DNA of 64,000 bases from Isoetes taiwanensis (taxonomy: Eukaryota > Streptophyta > Lycopodiopsida > Isoetales > Isoetaceae), in NCBI GenBank assembly GCA_021234155.1, contig JAJEKV010000027.1, forward strand, positions 11,172,716 to 11,236,715, in the 5' to 3' direction. Made by a program: the position numbers and the translations under genes. The notes under the pieces are model-generated. The model did no database searches, had not been told where the DNA came from, and was given only the letters and a program-made list of their open reading frames with translations. How positions within the stretch are numbered: the stretch's first letter is position 1; each line of letters starts with the position of its first letter. Shown here piece by piece: positions 1 through 13,462 of this stretch.

Positions 1-3000
1 GAGAAAAAGTTGTATCATCATTATTGGACGATAGGGGGTAAGGAGATAGATGTTTGCAAGAGTCTTGTTTGAAATAATTGGTGCATGAATTTTGTGTTCG
101 ATCAACAAATCCTAAACAATGTAAAGTGCTTTACATTGCACACTTGAAAATATATTAACCTGAGAATAGATAGCTTTCAAAGAGGAGATAATAACTTCGA
201 AAGGCCATTATCTATAAAAATGATGAAATTATCAACACTATATATCTATTGTGCTCCTAGAACTACATCACGAGGTCTATATGGACGTTTATAAGTTATT
301 ATGTTATGCTACAAATAATTAATAAAATTAATTGGCACAACATTCCATGATAGATATAGGCATCTAAGTCAATAAATGCATAAATATAAAAAGCAAGTCA
401 GACTTGCAACATAAGCTAATGATTAACGACCTCACATCTTATTCTTAGAGATCCTGAATGGCAATAAAACTTGTAAAAGATAAAACATCATAACCATGCC
501 ATTTTCATGTAACATCCAAGTGTCATGAAATCAAATCAGGGTTGATCAAGGATCCATTGTATTCATCAAGATAATGTAACTCCTTTTTTTAAGATCTCAA
601 GACACATAATATTGGAGTTGGGAAGAAGAGGATCACTTGTGCATGACATGAAATGATTTGGCAGATTGCATATTATCTCTAGTAATGTCCAAAAGGTATC
701 CAATAAGGTTCAAACTAATTCAATTCTCATGCCAACTTATTGTTCACATGGAACAACAAAAAGCCTACTTGTATATGATGGACTTTGGAGAGATTTATCT
801 GCAGCGACATCGAATAAAAGAGAGCATGCTCTATCTTGTAACCAAAGATCACCACTTACATTGTTGCAAGAGAATCCTAATCAAAAGGTAACAGAAGGAA
901 AATAGTAGACTGTACAAAATTTTCAACAATGTCTACATGTAAAGTTTTGGATGCTTCAACCTAATAAAGAGAGAGGTATTGTTTGCACAGGAGATAATTG
1001 CTTAGAAATGAGTAAATTCAACCTAAACTAAATACGGAACAGATGTTGAAAATGGAAAATATTACAACACAATGATTTTGTCATGCTCAACACCTAAAGC
1101 ATCTCCTTGGTCTTAGAGCGGATAGATAAATTTTGAAATTTGAGGCAAAAGAAAACATCCTACTCCGTTGTTCAAATCTTGCCATTTAAGTGGAAAAACT
1201 ACCATACAGAATACTTAAGACTTTCTTCTACATAATTTTATCAAGCCCAAGCATGCATGCATAATAAAAGCGACTATCATAAGAAAGATAAAAGGCAGAT
1301 AAGTGCAAATAACTCAGCAAATGTCATTTGAGCAAGTTATGTACCCTAGCATCATAAGAATCAAACAAAAGCCTTTGCAGATGAAGGACCCCAATATATA
1401 CCTTTTTGAGCTTTCCACATATACTTGTGTTCTAATTCCTTCTAGTCTGCACCGTCATACATAACATAAGTCAATATATACATCATATTTAACGTATCCC
1501 TCAACAAATAACTATACAGAGAGGTATGCCCAATGCTTGTAAAAACAGTATTGCACATGCAAGAAGATATAGGTTGGAATGCATTCAAAATGTAATACAT
1601 TTGACACCATGTTTGTCAAAGAGGAATGCAATCAAATGATTTTCTCTTTTTTCTAACCACCAAATCGTGTACAATACGTCTAAAAACAGGCCTATGGCTA
1701 AATTGCTGACTTAAGACATTACAACAATACCTACCTATTTCTGTATGCAGCAGCCTATTCAAGTTTAAATTCAAACTTATAAAACATCTACAACTTATTT
1801 TCATAACTAAGCAACATGACTATGAATTTGTAACATCAACATCTGTATCTACTCCATCCCCGGACTATTCAATGATTCAAAGCACAATACCATTAAGCTG
1901 CCTAGAAAACATGATCAATCATGCATCTCTTATATTGAAGTATTTCTAACATACATCGTGATCATCTAATCTGATTGAAGTCGCTCGATATTTCTGTAGT
2001 TTGCCATTGATCTTTTACAGTTGTAACACTTCTGTCCGAAAATCCTTCTCCCAAACATCTTAGAAGAAATAATACCAGCATAATGAGCAGCCATTTGAGC
2101 TTTCCCGATTTCCTCAAACTACTAATGTTTATCACATAACGAACAATATCTCAGTCTGCATTGATCACACTTGGTGGCTTGAAGCATATGTCCGACTTGT
2201 AACTTTTAGGAGCAGCGGCATACACTGATCTCAGATAATGCACCATATTTGCAATAAGCAGCCGGAGCTAAGCAATCATGCACAACATATAACCATCTAT
2301 TAGCCTAAGAAGAACCCAAATCCTGCTATGCAAATCATTGGTCTTTGCACCCATTTTTTGAAATTTCTTTACATAAAACTCCTTTGACAGAGTTAACGCA
2401 AATTAGTTGTTGTAGATTCAGCTCAGCAAGTTACTTTATTGAGCATGAAAGTCTTACCTTAGTTGAGCCACATGCATAGTAAGGACTTCTGTTTAGATAG
2501 AACATCCACTTAAAGTAAGAATTTAAACTCTGGCACAATCGAACCAGCTTTGCTCATGATTGTAACTTAAAATGGAAATGAAATATTAAGCAATATAAGA
2601 AAAAATTCCTTCATTGATTATTTACGTGTATACTCAATATCTCAATTCATCATTTTTAGAGTCCCAAGATCTTTCTTAAAAGAGAGCAGATAGCTTGAGA
2701 ATCCATCTACTGTGCAATCAATAGTTGTAGACCCATCGGATATTTAGCCAACATGTACTTCTTTGAATAAAGCTGCAATCAAATCCACATGACATCAAAT
2801 ACTGGAATGCTCTTCTAGATAGATGGGTAATGAATCAAGCAATAGAGAGAAGGCAATTACACGTTTCAAAGAAAATTAGACAAACGCATCAACTCTAATA
2901 GCTTAGCACTGCACACTTCCGATTAAAGAATGCATATAATATGTAATGTGAATGCAGAAGAAGAAAAAAAAAGGGGATATGGAAACAACAAAAAATCAAG

Positions 3001-6000
3001 ACTGGATTAACCAAAAATATGCTAGATTTAATCCTGATAATGATATCAGAAACGCAAAAATCAAGCAAATATTGATCTGAAAAGCTCAAGACTTTAAAAG
3101 CTGAAGAATGGATTGAGTACCTTTTTTAGATTATATCTGATTGTGTTGATGACATGGCTTATGTGGCCTTCAACTTTGTAGTTAAGATCTCCATGCCAAA
3201 TTACAATATCGGATCATCTGCTAAGAAAGGACCTCATTAATTGTTCCAAGAAATAACAAGCGAACCTAAATTCATCTCTGCAAATTCTGTTCTAAGAAAA
3301 AGTTGCAGTCACAAAATTGTACTCACCCAATCGTATTCAGGGTTAGGTTGAAGACAGAGCCACGTCTAAGATTGCCATATAAACAATGTCTCCAGATTTG
3401 AGATAATGGAAAGCGCCTTTGAGAATCCTATGTCTAGAATATTAAAGGATAGAAAATAGTCAGGCAGGTGGGTATAGTGAACAGTGCTTGAGGGCCAGCC
3501 ATTCCCCATACCCTATTGCCATCTCGAAGAAATCTGGACAGACGTTTATAGTGTTCTTCAATTGGCAAAACTGCAGGGCTATATCTCTTGCACTGAATCC
3601 AAGGCAAATGATCGATTAGATATGATCACAATGTTGGCCTTCTTGCTCGCTCATCCTCAGATCGTCCTTCATTGCACTGCCCAGAGATGAGTTGAAATTT
3701 AGAACTTAGCTCTCTTGAGTAAGCTCAAGCGGAAAAGAACAAAAGTAAAGGTCTTTGCAGAGCGGGAGGCTGAAGAAAATTTTGAGCTATGGACAATCAG
3801 AATTGCAAACTTACAAAATCAGACCATCATTGCATGATTGCAGACATCACTGAATAGCTGACAGAGATCTTTCAACATTTAATGGCAATAGATTTCATCA
3901 AGGGCTCGCGAACTACCTCCTTGCTAGCTCAAGAATTTGTAAAAATTCCAACTCATTGTTTCTTGGTTTCTTTCTTTCTCTTGCATACATTTCAGATTCG
4001 ATTGCTTGCCTTAGTCATTGATTTCTGGATCTTTTACAGAGGTGGTAAAGCAGCATTCAGTAGACTCTTACTGAAAACTCTCCTTGATTTGAACTTTATA
4101 CAGCTTTTATAATAGAAATGGAAGCATTATAAAAAGCAAGGTTTGTAATAATCGTTGCTTTTAATATACAACAGCATGGAGTTGTGATGGAGTTCTTGAA
4201 TAAGGATTCTGTACATGGTTTAACACAACCAATAAGTAGGAGTAGTGCAACGTACCTGGCAAAAACTCACCAATCCACAGCCTACATCATTTGGTGACGG
4301 TAAAAGATAGGAGCCTAATGACCTGAAGAATAAAACTTAATGAGATCTTCAAGACAGCAATGGTCGGCTTCTGTAATTTCTACCTTGAGAACTCCAGGCC
4401 AGAGATTTATTTTCCAAAAGAGCCAGAGATTTGTCTTCCAGAAGTTCGAATCCTGAATCCTGAAATATAACAGCATTGCAATTTGTTTTGGTAAGAAAAG
4501 TTTTGGTAAGGTCAGCATTGCTTTGTTTCCATGCTAACCTATGACGATGCCGCCCAGCTGAAGAGCTCCACAGCACCAGTAAGGATCCGACCCAGCGGAA
4601 GAGCCAGAGGCACCAAATAACTGAGATTTGTAATGAGAGAAAGCTAGTCCAAATTTCATAGTGAAAGAATGGTCATAGAAAGTTCCTCGTCATTGAATGG
4701 GATCGACTCGTGCAACTTCAAAGATCTGAATTAAATGCTGCCGACCAGAATGCCGCAAGGGGGAACGCAGGCAAGAAGGGAACGTGACATGCATCTACAC
4801 TGTGGCGTTCTAGGCACAAAGTCCAAAGCCTTACCATCTTAAAAAAAAAGATATCCAAGAAAAGAAACTCTATGAAGAGGGACAACCAAGAAAAATAGAG
4901 ATTGAAATGGTAAAAAGTAACTTTTTATGAAAACATTGTAAAACATAGCAATCCTCATGAAAAATACAATTTTATTCTATTCTTTTTATGAAAAATACAA
5001 TTTTAAGGTTAACCAATTTTAAGGTTACCATGAGCCATCAATTTCTTTCAAAATAAGGTAATACAAGTTGAAAAAATGAGCTCAGCATGGCAAATCTTAT
5101 GATTCCAAAGGACATAAATGTATTTCAAAGGTAATGAGAGAGCACAAAGTGATGCATAAAGTTAAATCTGATCACAAAGGGTGTCAAAAACCTGTTCTGA
5201 ATGCACCTGAGATCTCTAAGCTTTACAAAATCTGGGTTTATATTCTTATAACACAATTCCAAAGGAATTGTGTCGATTTGGTTCTATATTTTGAATGTGA
5301 ATCACTCCAAAAAAAAACCAAATTTTTCTATGGGGAGCCCTTTGTTAGCGTGAATTTAAAAAAAAACCAAAAATAATAAAAAAAATATATATAATATAAT
5401 ATAGTTTAAGCTTGAAATACCCACATGCCTGCTGCAAAATAAGAATTTCGATTTTGATTTTTGATAACTGCTGCAATATCAAGAGGGAGCATCAACCTTA
5501 AACCTATGCTAAATGTGGAGGAGAAATTGGAGGAAGGAATGGAGGATAGAGTATCTAGCATAATAAAAAGGGTTCCGTTTATATTTCTGTACATTTTTTA
5601 TATGGTATTTCTATGAATTTTTCATTGTATTCAAGTGGATGTACTGAATAATACTTCCAAAGTGCACTCTTTCTTAGCCATTTATTTAAAGAAGAGGGCA
5701 AATCATATAGTTGTGCTTTTGCTTTCTTTTCATGCAACCATTGAGGGTACATATACGGGTGACTTTAAGGGATGACTTCAACGTGATAAGACACCCTAAT
5801 TCTAGTGAATTGTTTCTATAAAAACACTAGAAAAGTAGAAAACAATCGTCACCATTTCTATGATTTAGAAGTAGATGGAGGATGATAAAGTCATGACTGG
5901 CTACATAGTTTAGGATTCTCTGGGTTATTTGCTAAGCATGGCCACTAAAAGCGGGTTGATTTTGTAGCTTCAGTGATATGAGCTATACAAAACTCGAAGT

Positions 6001-9000
6001 ACTTTGGACAACATTTCTCAAAGTTCGGCAGATTCCTGCAGGAAAAAAATGTAAGAAAGCTTAAACTGCACGAAATACCCCCAAAATAAAGAATGGAAGT
6101 TTATACAGATCTACACCCGTGTGGTGCCAGCTGCATAGAACAATATGGAAATGATCTTACCTGCGTAAAAAAAAAGGGAAAATAAACAAACTAGCAGAAA
6201 GGCACGCCAGAGGCTATAGAAAATAAAGGCACAAGGAAATTAGGGCTAAACATGGAAAAAGGATGCACATCGTTTTATCCTAATGAGAGTGCCTCCTCAG
6301 GCCTCAAGGGATGTCTCTATTAGATGCTAAAACGTATCCCTTCAATAAGGATAGAAACAAATTAACAATGTTGTAAGAATTAAATGGCAGATAAAATAGG
6401 TCCGTCCTTAGTAAGGGAAGTTTTATCACAATTTGTTGGGGCTGAACAAAGTCATGTTGACCTCTGTGATCAATTAAAGGTGCTTGAGATGCCACAAAAC
6501 TTTTAACCTTGCAACATGTAAATCAAATTTTGGAGATAAAATAGGCACGTCCTTAGTAGGGGATAACCTGTTATCACCCGGGACAATTAGAGACCATAGA
6601 TGGAGCAATCTGATTTGTAGTTGTAAGTATTTGTGGTATAGGATATTTGCGGAGGCTTCATGCCCCAGTAAAAATTGAACTGAAATTTTATCCATTTATT
6701 GGTTAAAAAAAGTGCCTAAAGAGTTGTAACATTGGTCAGACTCACTATTGTTGTACAATAACGATGTAAAAAGAAGCTGCTTTTGTAGATAATTGTAGCT
6801 GCATTGATCACGCCTTGAGGCTTCTTAATGTCTACATTCTTTTGTTCAAATTAAACAAACCTCGACCTGACCGTTCTAAGAGGGATTCTATAATTACATA
6901 TTGCTGTGGAGGTCAATTACATCAAATATAATAGAAAACAAAAGGAAAACAAAAGAGAGGGAAACATGTTCTGCAAAAATTCTGAAACGACCTTTATTAT
7001 GCTCAGTAGTTAAGCTTGATGTATAACTTTATAGTACCACAAGGTGCTATCTAAACAAACAAAAGATCTAAATGCAAACCTCAGTATAAGACAACACTTT
7101 GAGGGAGTTTACCTCAGTAAAAAGCTCGAATAACAGAAGAGCTGTCGCTGGCATCTAGAACATAGAAATTCGTGCTTGGATTTCTCTTGCAGAATAGAGC
7201 ATAAGGATTTACAATCATGTAAGCCGCCTCTCTTAAAAATCAGTCGTACTACCATAACATTATATCGTTGTTGTCTGCCTTTTATAGCGAGCTTGCAAGG
7301 CCTAAAGATTCTGATAAAGATTATTGATGTTATTTACTAGTCATTGGGCTTAAAATTTGCTTGATCTCAAAAAATTGAGTAGAAATTTGTATCATTGATA
7401 AATTCCAAAAACGAAAATGTACAAGCACCAATGTTGGATGAAAGGGCTCCAAAGAATAGACCTAAATGAAGTGCTCGTTAAAGATCAGTCCAATTGCTCA
7501 TAAATTAGTAATCTTATTTCCTTGTCTCATATGGTATGGATTTGAGAGGAAATTCTCTTTCCGCCCTATCTAATTCTTTTTTGTTCTACTCGAAATGTTC
7601 CCAAAGATACCACTATAACAATGTTTGTGATATACGATTCTCATCTCATGAAATCCTTCTAATACAACCGCACAAAGTATGCTTTGGTTTATGTATGCTC
7701 GATAAAGACAACACAAGGAAAAATCCACCATGTTGAGGTACAGTGAGCAAATGACAACAACGCTGCCTTTCACTTCCTCACACGCAGATTATTGACTTAA
7801 TTGGTGTGGTACCAAGGACAAATCCAAAAAGTAAGTGCAACAATATGTTTAGTTGACGCTTGTTATAGTTCGAGATAATTTCTGAAATCAATCCACTTCA
7901 TTATGATGAAGAAAACACAAGGATGCATTCATCTCTAATCTGTAACTTTTTTGTCTCAAGGAGTCAAGTTGTTCAAGCATTACAGCAGGCAAGGATTTCG
8001 TTTCTACTAAGCCAAAAACAATTACAATTCTCTGACTTGCTGTATTTTCTTTTCTTTTCGAACATGAGGTTGCATGGAGAAAAAATGACAGATTAGATGA
8101 TCACTGAAAACAGACATTGGATCAAGCTTGTTTTGCAGATACTTGAGCTATGCTCTGCACTATTGTTGTTTTGCCACCTTCCGTGTGTTTATACAAAGCT
8201 TCCCTGTTTCGGCAGATTGAGCAGAAAGAGAACAATAAACTAAACTAAACTTGCATATAGACTGTAAAGGATACGATAACAATTAAATGAGGAAGTACCT
8301 CTGTCTAATGTCTTTAAAGAAAATGTGGTCCAGAGAGAAACGATCTCCACGTTTTTCTGGGCTTTGTCACGAACCTATGGTCATCACAGGCTTTGATTTT
8401 CTTCATATCACTACATTGTAGGAAACCCGTGAGGTAGCAGAGATTTATGCATTGCGCAAGCACGTTCCACCTATAACCAATGCAAACCCTATTTCTGTGG
8501 TAGATTTCTTTGCAGGATTGCTTACTACCAAACCATCTTGCAAATATAATGTCATACCACCAAAAAGAGCAAAAATGATCTGTGGGTTACCTGGACAACA
8601 AATGGGTCTAATATGGGTTTTCACAGGAAGAAAATGTGACCGAGTCACGTGTTGATGCCAATAGCATTATCAAAGCAGATAAGCAAGGAACGTCATTTTC
8701 TTTCTGCAGATCCACGCCATATCATTCCTAGTGTCGATATAACCCTAACCCATTTTGGGATACCCATGCTTGCATAACTTTGTTCTGTTGCAGACCTATT
8801 ACCAATCAAAGATTCAAGGAGCACAAGAAGTACCGACAAGAAACGGATGGGGTTTGATAGGGGCCGACCTTTTTGTTTGAAGAGAATGTAGCTCATAGAG
8901 CAAGGAATAAGGACAAACAAACAATTGGCAGTCCAAGATATTTTGTATAAACTCACCAAGATTCACAGACCAGCTTTTTCTGGAAGCCATGGCATGATAC

Positions 9001-9972
9001 GGTCTTAAAAAATAACAGATATAGATAAGATTGAAATTTCCAATAGAGTATGGAATATGGCAGAGAGCCTTGGAATTGAAAATATATTAGAACCGTAGTT
9101 TAACAAAAAAGTTAGGAGATACGCATTGATGATAGACGTAATACATGGGCTTGAATCTCCTAAAATTTTAGTGCCAAATGTTGGCCAGAAAACATGAATA
9201 CTACTCATAATCCTTAAAAGTCTAGCTCAGCAATCAAGCTAGCATCAAGTGCTGGCTATATATGAACGCGACAACATGATTTGCTTCGATTATTATCCAG
9301 AACAAAACTATTTGTAGGGTCGTACCAAGCTAGGTGGACCATCAGGATAATAGGGTAATTGGCAGCAAATTTACTGCCAAGCTAAGGGAAGCCCATCGTG
9401 AAAATAGGATATTTGGCAAAGAAATTACATTTCGATGATGGCTCAAAGGTTGAATGAGTCCTAGATAATCTGCTCAAGGTTAAATAGGTCATGTCGACCT
9501 GCCAAGCCGCTGAGCTTATCGGGAATCAAGATCAAGATCAATTTTAAAAGTAAGTGGGTCAAGCCGAGAGATTACGAAAAGAGCCCAAGAATAACAAGGA
9601 TTATACTAAATAAACGATTAAAAATATCAAATGTTACAAAGAAAACAGAGAAACAGATTACACATCAAGAAAAAAACATGGTCGGCCATGAACTCGGTGG
9701 AGCTTCTTAAAGCCGCATTCAAGCAAAAATTTGAAAATGCAGGCCGGTCAAAAACGCATTGCCATGGCAAATTGAGGTTGACCTTGCAAGGATTGAGGCC
9801 GATCATATAGCCGCCATGGCAGAGCCAAAACCCTCGCAAAAGAACCTCCAGTGTCGGTCACATGGTCGGCCATTCTAGAGTTAGCGCAGCCAATCAAATC
9901 AAACCCCGTAATAGAAAGCGCTAGAGAAAAAAAAAAAAAAGGAAGCAAAATAACCTCTTGCATAGATCTATT
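1..9972. other. AT-rich stretch, no gene recognised
   Basis: I found no reading frame longer than about 90 codons with recognisable protein similarity on either strand. Short A/T runs and small local duplications occur. One example is a phrase at about 6380-6410 (AAATAGGTCCGTCCTTAGTA) that recurs with changes at about 6538-6565. Introns or untranslated parts of a host gene could lie here, since plant introns can be long, but I cannot support any exon. 3484-3690 and 8452-8655 are locally richer in GC and were examined without a match. Confidence 0.5.
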
Positions 9973-10183
9973 CTAATGCCAAGAGACAGATCCAATAGGC
10001 CAAGTATCCGATCGCGGAACCTTGGCTATGGCCACCGGGTTGTTGAGCTTAAAAGGTAAGAGCACTGGCTCGTCATATCTGCATGCCCCCTTCACTCCTC
10101 CTAGGGCTTTATATGAACCAAGAAGAGAGATAAACGGGGCTAGACTGCTGAATAAGGAACCTTTTTCCAAATCAACACAAAGG

Positions 10184-10311
10184 TTACTCGAACTGGAAAT
10201 GGATTTGCTGGGACACATGGAACACTGGGTGAAGTCGAACTGATGGCGGAAGCTCAAGACAGAAAGCAGCATCACCAACTCGTTCAATGATCCGATAGGG
10301 ACCTAAGCGCC
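10184..10311 (-). pseudogene. Ty3/gypsy integrase C-terminal fragment (part 2 of a split gene)
   Basis: The minus frame reads [20 protein letters not shown], then [14 protein letters not shown]. This is the conserved stretch after the integrase core of chromovirus-type Ty3/gypsy polyproteins, where 'GPY..I.+IG..AY.LELP....IHPVFHVS' is usual. The frame stops shortly after [11 protein letters not shown], so the distal end is lost. It is the direct continuation of the integrase at 14127-14790: the LTR element 10317-14121 plus its 5-bp target duplication sits between the codons for LDY and RRL. Removing element and one duplication keeps the frame open across the joint. Confidence 0.85.
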
Positions 10312-10316
10312 GGTAG
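10312..10316. repeat. Target-site duplication GGTAG (mate at 14122-14126)
   Basis: GGTAG lies directly before the TGATACAG terminus at 10317 and again directly after the CCATATCA terminus at 14121. A 5-bp duplication is what LTR-retrotransposon integrases make. It shows that 10317-14121 moved in as one unit. Confidence 0.93.
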
Positions 10317-11859
10317 TGATACAGTTCATGAGTTAGCCAGAAATCAGATATCAAACATGTAATCATTAACTATTCTAAAACTAGGCCTTTAGCCCAAAGC
10401 TCTCCACCCAACCGGGCTCAGGTTCAGCAAGAAATCGTTATCTTGCCTTCCCAATCGCATCCAAGAGTTCAACTTCAAAGAACAGGTTCAACCAATTAAG
10501 ACCGCAGGCAAGACAGAAGGACTCAGCTCCAGAATTCAACCGAAGACTCCCCCAAATAGAATAAGGAGGCTAGTTGCATGTATAAGCACAGATCACTATT
10601 TCCAGAAGAACCTTTTTCTAATCCAAGAATATCTATGCAAAAAAGGGAAATAATGACTGGAAACAGGGATTTGGCCACGAATATCTGTGATTCGACCTAT
10701 AGCAAGGCCGGATCGACCCTTTTTCCCAGTTTCCGGAAGCATTCTTTAATCTCTGATATTTTTTTAAACAGAATCGGCTGTAAGGGTTCGTGACCTGTTA
10801 TCAGCCACGCCTTTTAATAGTTTTTTTTTTTTTTTTTTGAAGAACTGTGTCATCAATATATTAAAAGAATGGTAATGTTACAAAGCAAGTGAGGAGGAAG
10901 GAGAACTGCCTCAAAGAGACAGCGATACCTCGACACTCCACAACAAACTCACAAAAAAACTGCAACTCTACTGCTGTACAAACCGACCATCACCATCTAC
11001 AACACCCAAGAAGTCAAGCCAAATGGCAAACTTCCGCTCTACTAATCCCGGGAACACCAGAAAGCTTTGAAATAGCTTGTACCTGAGTCGAGGAATCGAG
11101 AGGCCGCAGTCAGAATCCCCCGAAAGATCCACAACCGCCGCCTCCAAATCAACCACACCAACCAAGCCACGACAGATGCAAGGCTTGCTGCCGCAAGAGC
11201 GCCAAGCACCGGATACACATGAAGCAAAGAATCGCTGGCTAGTCAATCTCTCACCAAACAGAGCCCCGACCCAATCCCGTGCAGCCCGCAAGTGAGGGCA
11301 TAAAACCAGACAATGCTCCACAGTCTCACGATGAAGGCCACAACAAGGGCAAAGAGGGCTCACACCCGGCCTAAACTGACTCACAAGGACATCCACCCTG
11401 ATACAGCGGTGCACCACTTGCCACATAAGCACCCTAACCTTCGGTGGAGGAAGTGAGCTCCATGTCCACGTCCAAACCGAGTGCCATCGAGAACCCGGAA
11501 GCTGCAGAGACCACTTGCCTGAAGGGGGCAGAGTGTCATGAATATCCAACACCCGGTAACAAGACCGCACAAAACAAGAAGATACAACATCTGGATGAAC
11601 CTTCCAAACCTGCACCACCACATCATCTTGAGGGACTATAGGTATGTGTAGCGGAATACTCCCCGCCACTTGTTGCCAGATAGCCCGGTCACTGCCCTAA
11701 AAAATTAATTTTTAATTCCAAAGGTTTCATAACTTAAACAATAACTACCTATCTTGACCCAGATCTCATCATTCATTTGACTAACTTTTTAACTAACTTT
11801 TGAATATTAATTTCCGAATGCATTGGGCCTGAACCGCTCCCCCGAGTACCACCATATCA
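10317..11859 (-). repeat. 3' LTR (left), interrupted by an L1 fragment
   Basis: It matches the right LTR from TGATACAGTTCATGAGTTAG through CACGCCTTTTAATAG (to 10820), then from TTAATTTTTAATTCC (about 11702) to CCATATCA. Without the insert it is about 660 bp, the same as the right copy. Scattered single-base differences between the LTRs show the insertion is not very recent. Confidence 0.92.
10821..11701 (-). mobile_element. 5'-truncated L1-type LINE, zf-RVT end plus poly(A)
   Basis: Reading on the minus strand, the fragment ends in a run of 18 A (10821-10838 as T on plus), the hallmark of L1-type retrotransposition. The frame 10968-11669 encodes the zinc-binding region found after the reverse transcriptase of plant L1 elements (zf-RVT). 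Visible are WSSLPPPKVRVLMWQ, then LCPCCGLHRETVEHCLVLCP with its Cys/His cluster. It lies inside the left LTR of 10317-14121, whose right LTR shows the unoccupied site, so it arrived after that element. A second copy is at 17474-18296. Confidence 0.9.
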
Positions 11860-11878
11860 ATTCCTCCCCTTCCCGGGA
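11860..11878 (-). other. Polypurine tract of the LTR element
   Basis: On the minus strand CCCGGGAAGGGGAGGAAT lies immediately before the 3' LTR, where second-strand DNA synthesis is primed in LTR retrotransposons. Confidence 0.8.
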
Positions 11879-11917
11879 TTGATCGTCCTCGATCAAGGAA
11901 TTATATGCCAAATTTGA

Positions 11918-12137
11918 CACAACCAAGTCCATGGTTGAAACCCTAGTTGAGTCCTCAACTAGAAATATATACCACAACCAAATCCATGGTTGCAACCCTA
12001 GTTGAATCCACAACTAGAAATATATACCACAACCAAATCCATGGTTGCAACCCTAGTTGAATCCACAACTAGAAATATATACCACAACCAAATCCATGGT
12101 TGCAACCCTGATTGAGTCCACAATCAGAAATATTCAA
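11918..12137. repeat. Tandem repeat, about 55 bp x 4
   Basis: Four consecutive units each read roughly ACAACCAAATCCATGGTTG, then CAACCCTAGTTGAATCCACA and ACTAGAAATATATACC. The middle two are nearly identical and the outer two diverge. Each unit has two short inverted pairs (CAACCA/TGGTTG and CTAGTTG/CAACTAG), so it could fold into two small hairpins. It lies in the internal region beside the polypurine tract. Confidence 0.9.
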
Positions 12138-13194
12138 GTCCAGCCCTTTAGGCTAAAAATTGATCCAGCCCTTAAGGCTAAAAATTTTTCCGTTTCTACT
12201 AAGAATAGCCTCAGTTCATTTAGAGGTCTTTAATCTGTTGATCGATAAGGACTTTCATTTCAATTCTACTAGAAATGGCCTCAATTCATTTAGAGGACTT
12301 GACACCTTTTGCTATTTTCATAGATAAAGAATTGCAGATAACTTGCAAACTTCGCTCATGCTCCTCCACAAAATGTCATTTACATCGTAATGTCCATGTT
12401 CTGCGATAACTCAACGAATACTGTTAGATTACCAAACCCATCCTAATTAATGTGGTTCCTCTGATTTGTTGTTTATGCCATTAACATGTCCTTCAATCCA
12501 TCATGACTGCAAATTATTAACTAAGGATTCTCCTCCTTCAAACACATATTTAAACAACTAGTGACTCTATAGCTTCAATTGAAACGTGGTACGACCCTTT
12601 ATTTCAGTCATACTGCAAGCAAAGTTCATTGCAAAAGCTTTCAAAGATAAGAACTGGAATAACTTATTGAGCAATATTAGAGCTGGTAGACCTAGCTTAA
12701 TTGTTATGGTTCCCTTGTTTGCTAACTTGTCAATATATGGTTCTGGCGGCATCAGGTTAGTTAGTCTGTTATGACTACGGTTTAAACGCTAGAATGTTAT
12801 CCTTAATAGATGCTTAGTTCAATAAGTCCTTCATGACTTTAATTAATACTCAATCGCACTTTAAAGAAACGGTTTAGCCCTAAAGTTTAAAGCTAAGGAA
12901 ACCAAGACGCAACACTTCGTTTCATGATTAATTGACTTTCAAATAAATTTCTGTACAGGGAATTCCTCTCAAAGAAGTTGGGTAAGCCAAGTACTAATAA
13001 ACGAAAACTCAAATCTTATTAACAATCCTCCAAGGCATCAAAAAAACCTTCATTCAAACAACGGCGTTTAGGGCTTCGAATTTCAAAAGGGTTATTGTCT
13101 TAAAGCATTGAAATTCAGTGCAGGAAAAATACAGCCTCAAAGCGGCTCCTTTGCTCTAGAGACAAGACCGAAATCTAGCATAAGGGTTTGCAAA

Positions 13195-13287
13195 ATGGCT
13201 CAGAACTTGGCTTCGGTTAGATCCACAGGCGTCATAGGACTTAAGAAACAGTTTGCGGCCTGCTCTTTTCAAGAGCCGGAGAGGTAA
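13195..13287 (+). CDS. Short ORF or captured first exon inside the LTR element
   Basis: An ATG in good context (CAAAATGGCT) opens a 30-codon frame starting MAQNLASVRSTGVIG and ending at TAA. The end can equally be read as a splice donor, AG|GTAAAA, after codon 29. Upstream are TTTAGGGCTTCG and AAGGGTTTGC, telo-box-like words common in plant 5' leaders. It runs against the element's own direction (minus). A captured host exon is possible, but I do not recognise the protein, and chance is not excluded. Confidence 0.25.
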   Translation: MAQNLASVRSTGVIGLKKQFAACSFQEPER

Positions 13288-13445
13288 AATCGTATTCTAG
13301 TTTCTGTCTTCTATACCATCTTAAGAAGAGCTGAATCTCATTTAGTATCTAAGCATGTAAATCCGTCCAGGGACAGTTCCAAACACTCTATTCAAGCTGG
13401 TCTATCCAAGCCAAAACCTACTCACAAGCTCCATGTGAAAGAAAC

Positions 13446-13460
13446 GCAGCCCTAATACCA
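13446..13460 (-). other. Primer-binding site of the LTR element
   Basis: Two bases inside the right LTR, the minus strand reads TGGTATTAGGGCTG. It resembles the initiator-Met-tRNA site TGGTATCAGAGC with a few mismatches. Confidence 0.7.
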
Positions 13461-13462
13461 CT

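Noticed and set aside
8445-8655. Overlapping 67-codon ORFs on both strands
   Set aside because: The mirrored frames are a codon-composition effect; neither peptide has a recognisable motif.
9973-10287. 104-codon minus-strand ORF
   Set aside because: Overlaps the integrase fragment in another frame and shows no family features of its own.
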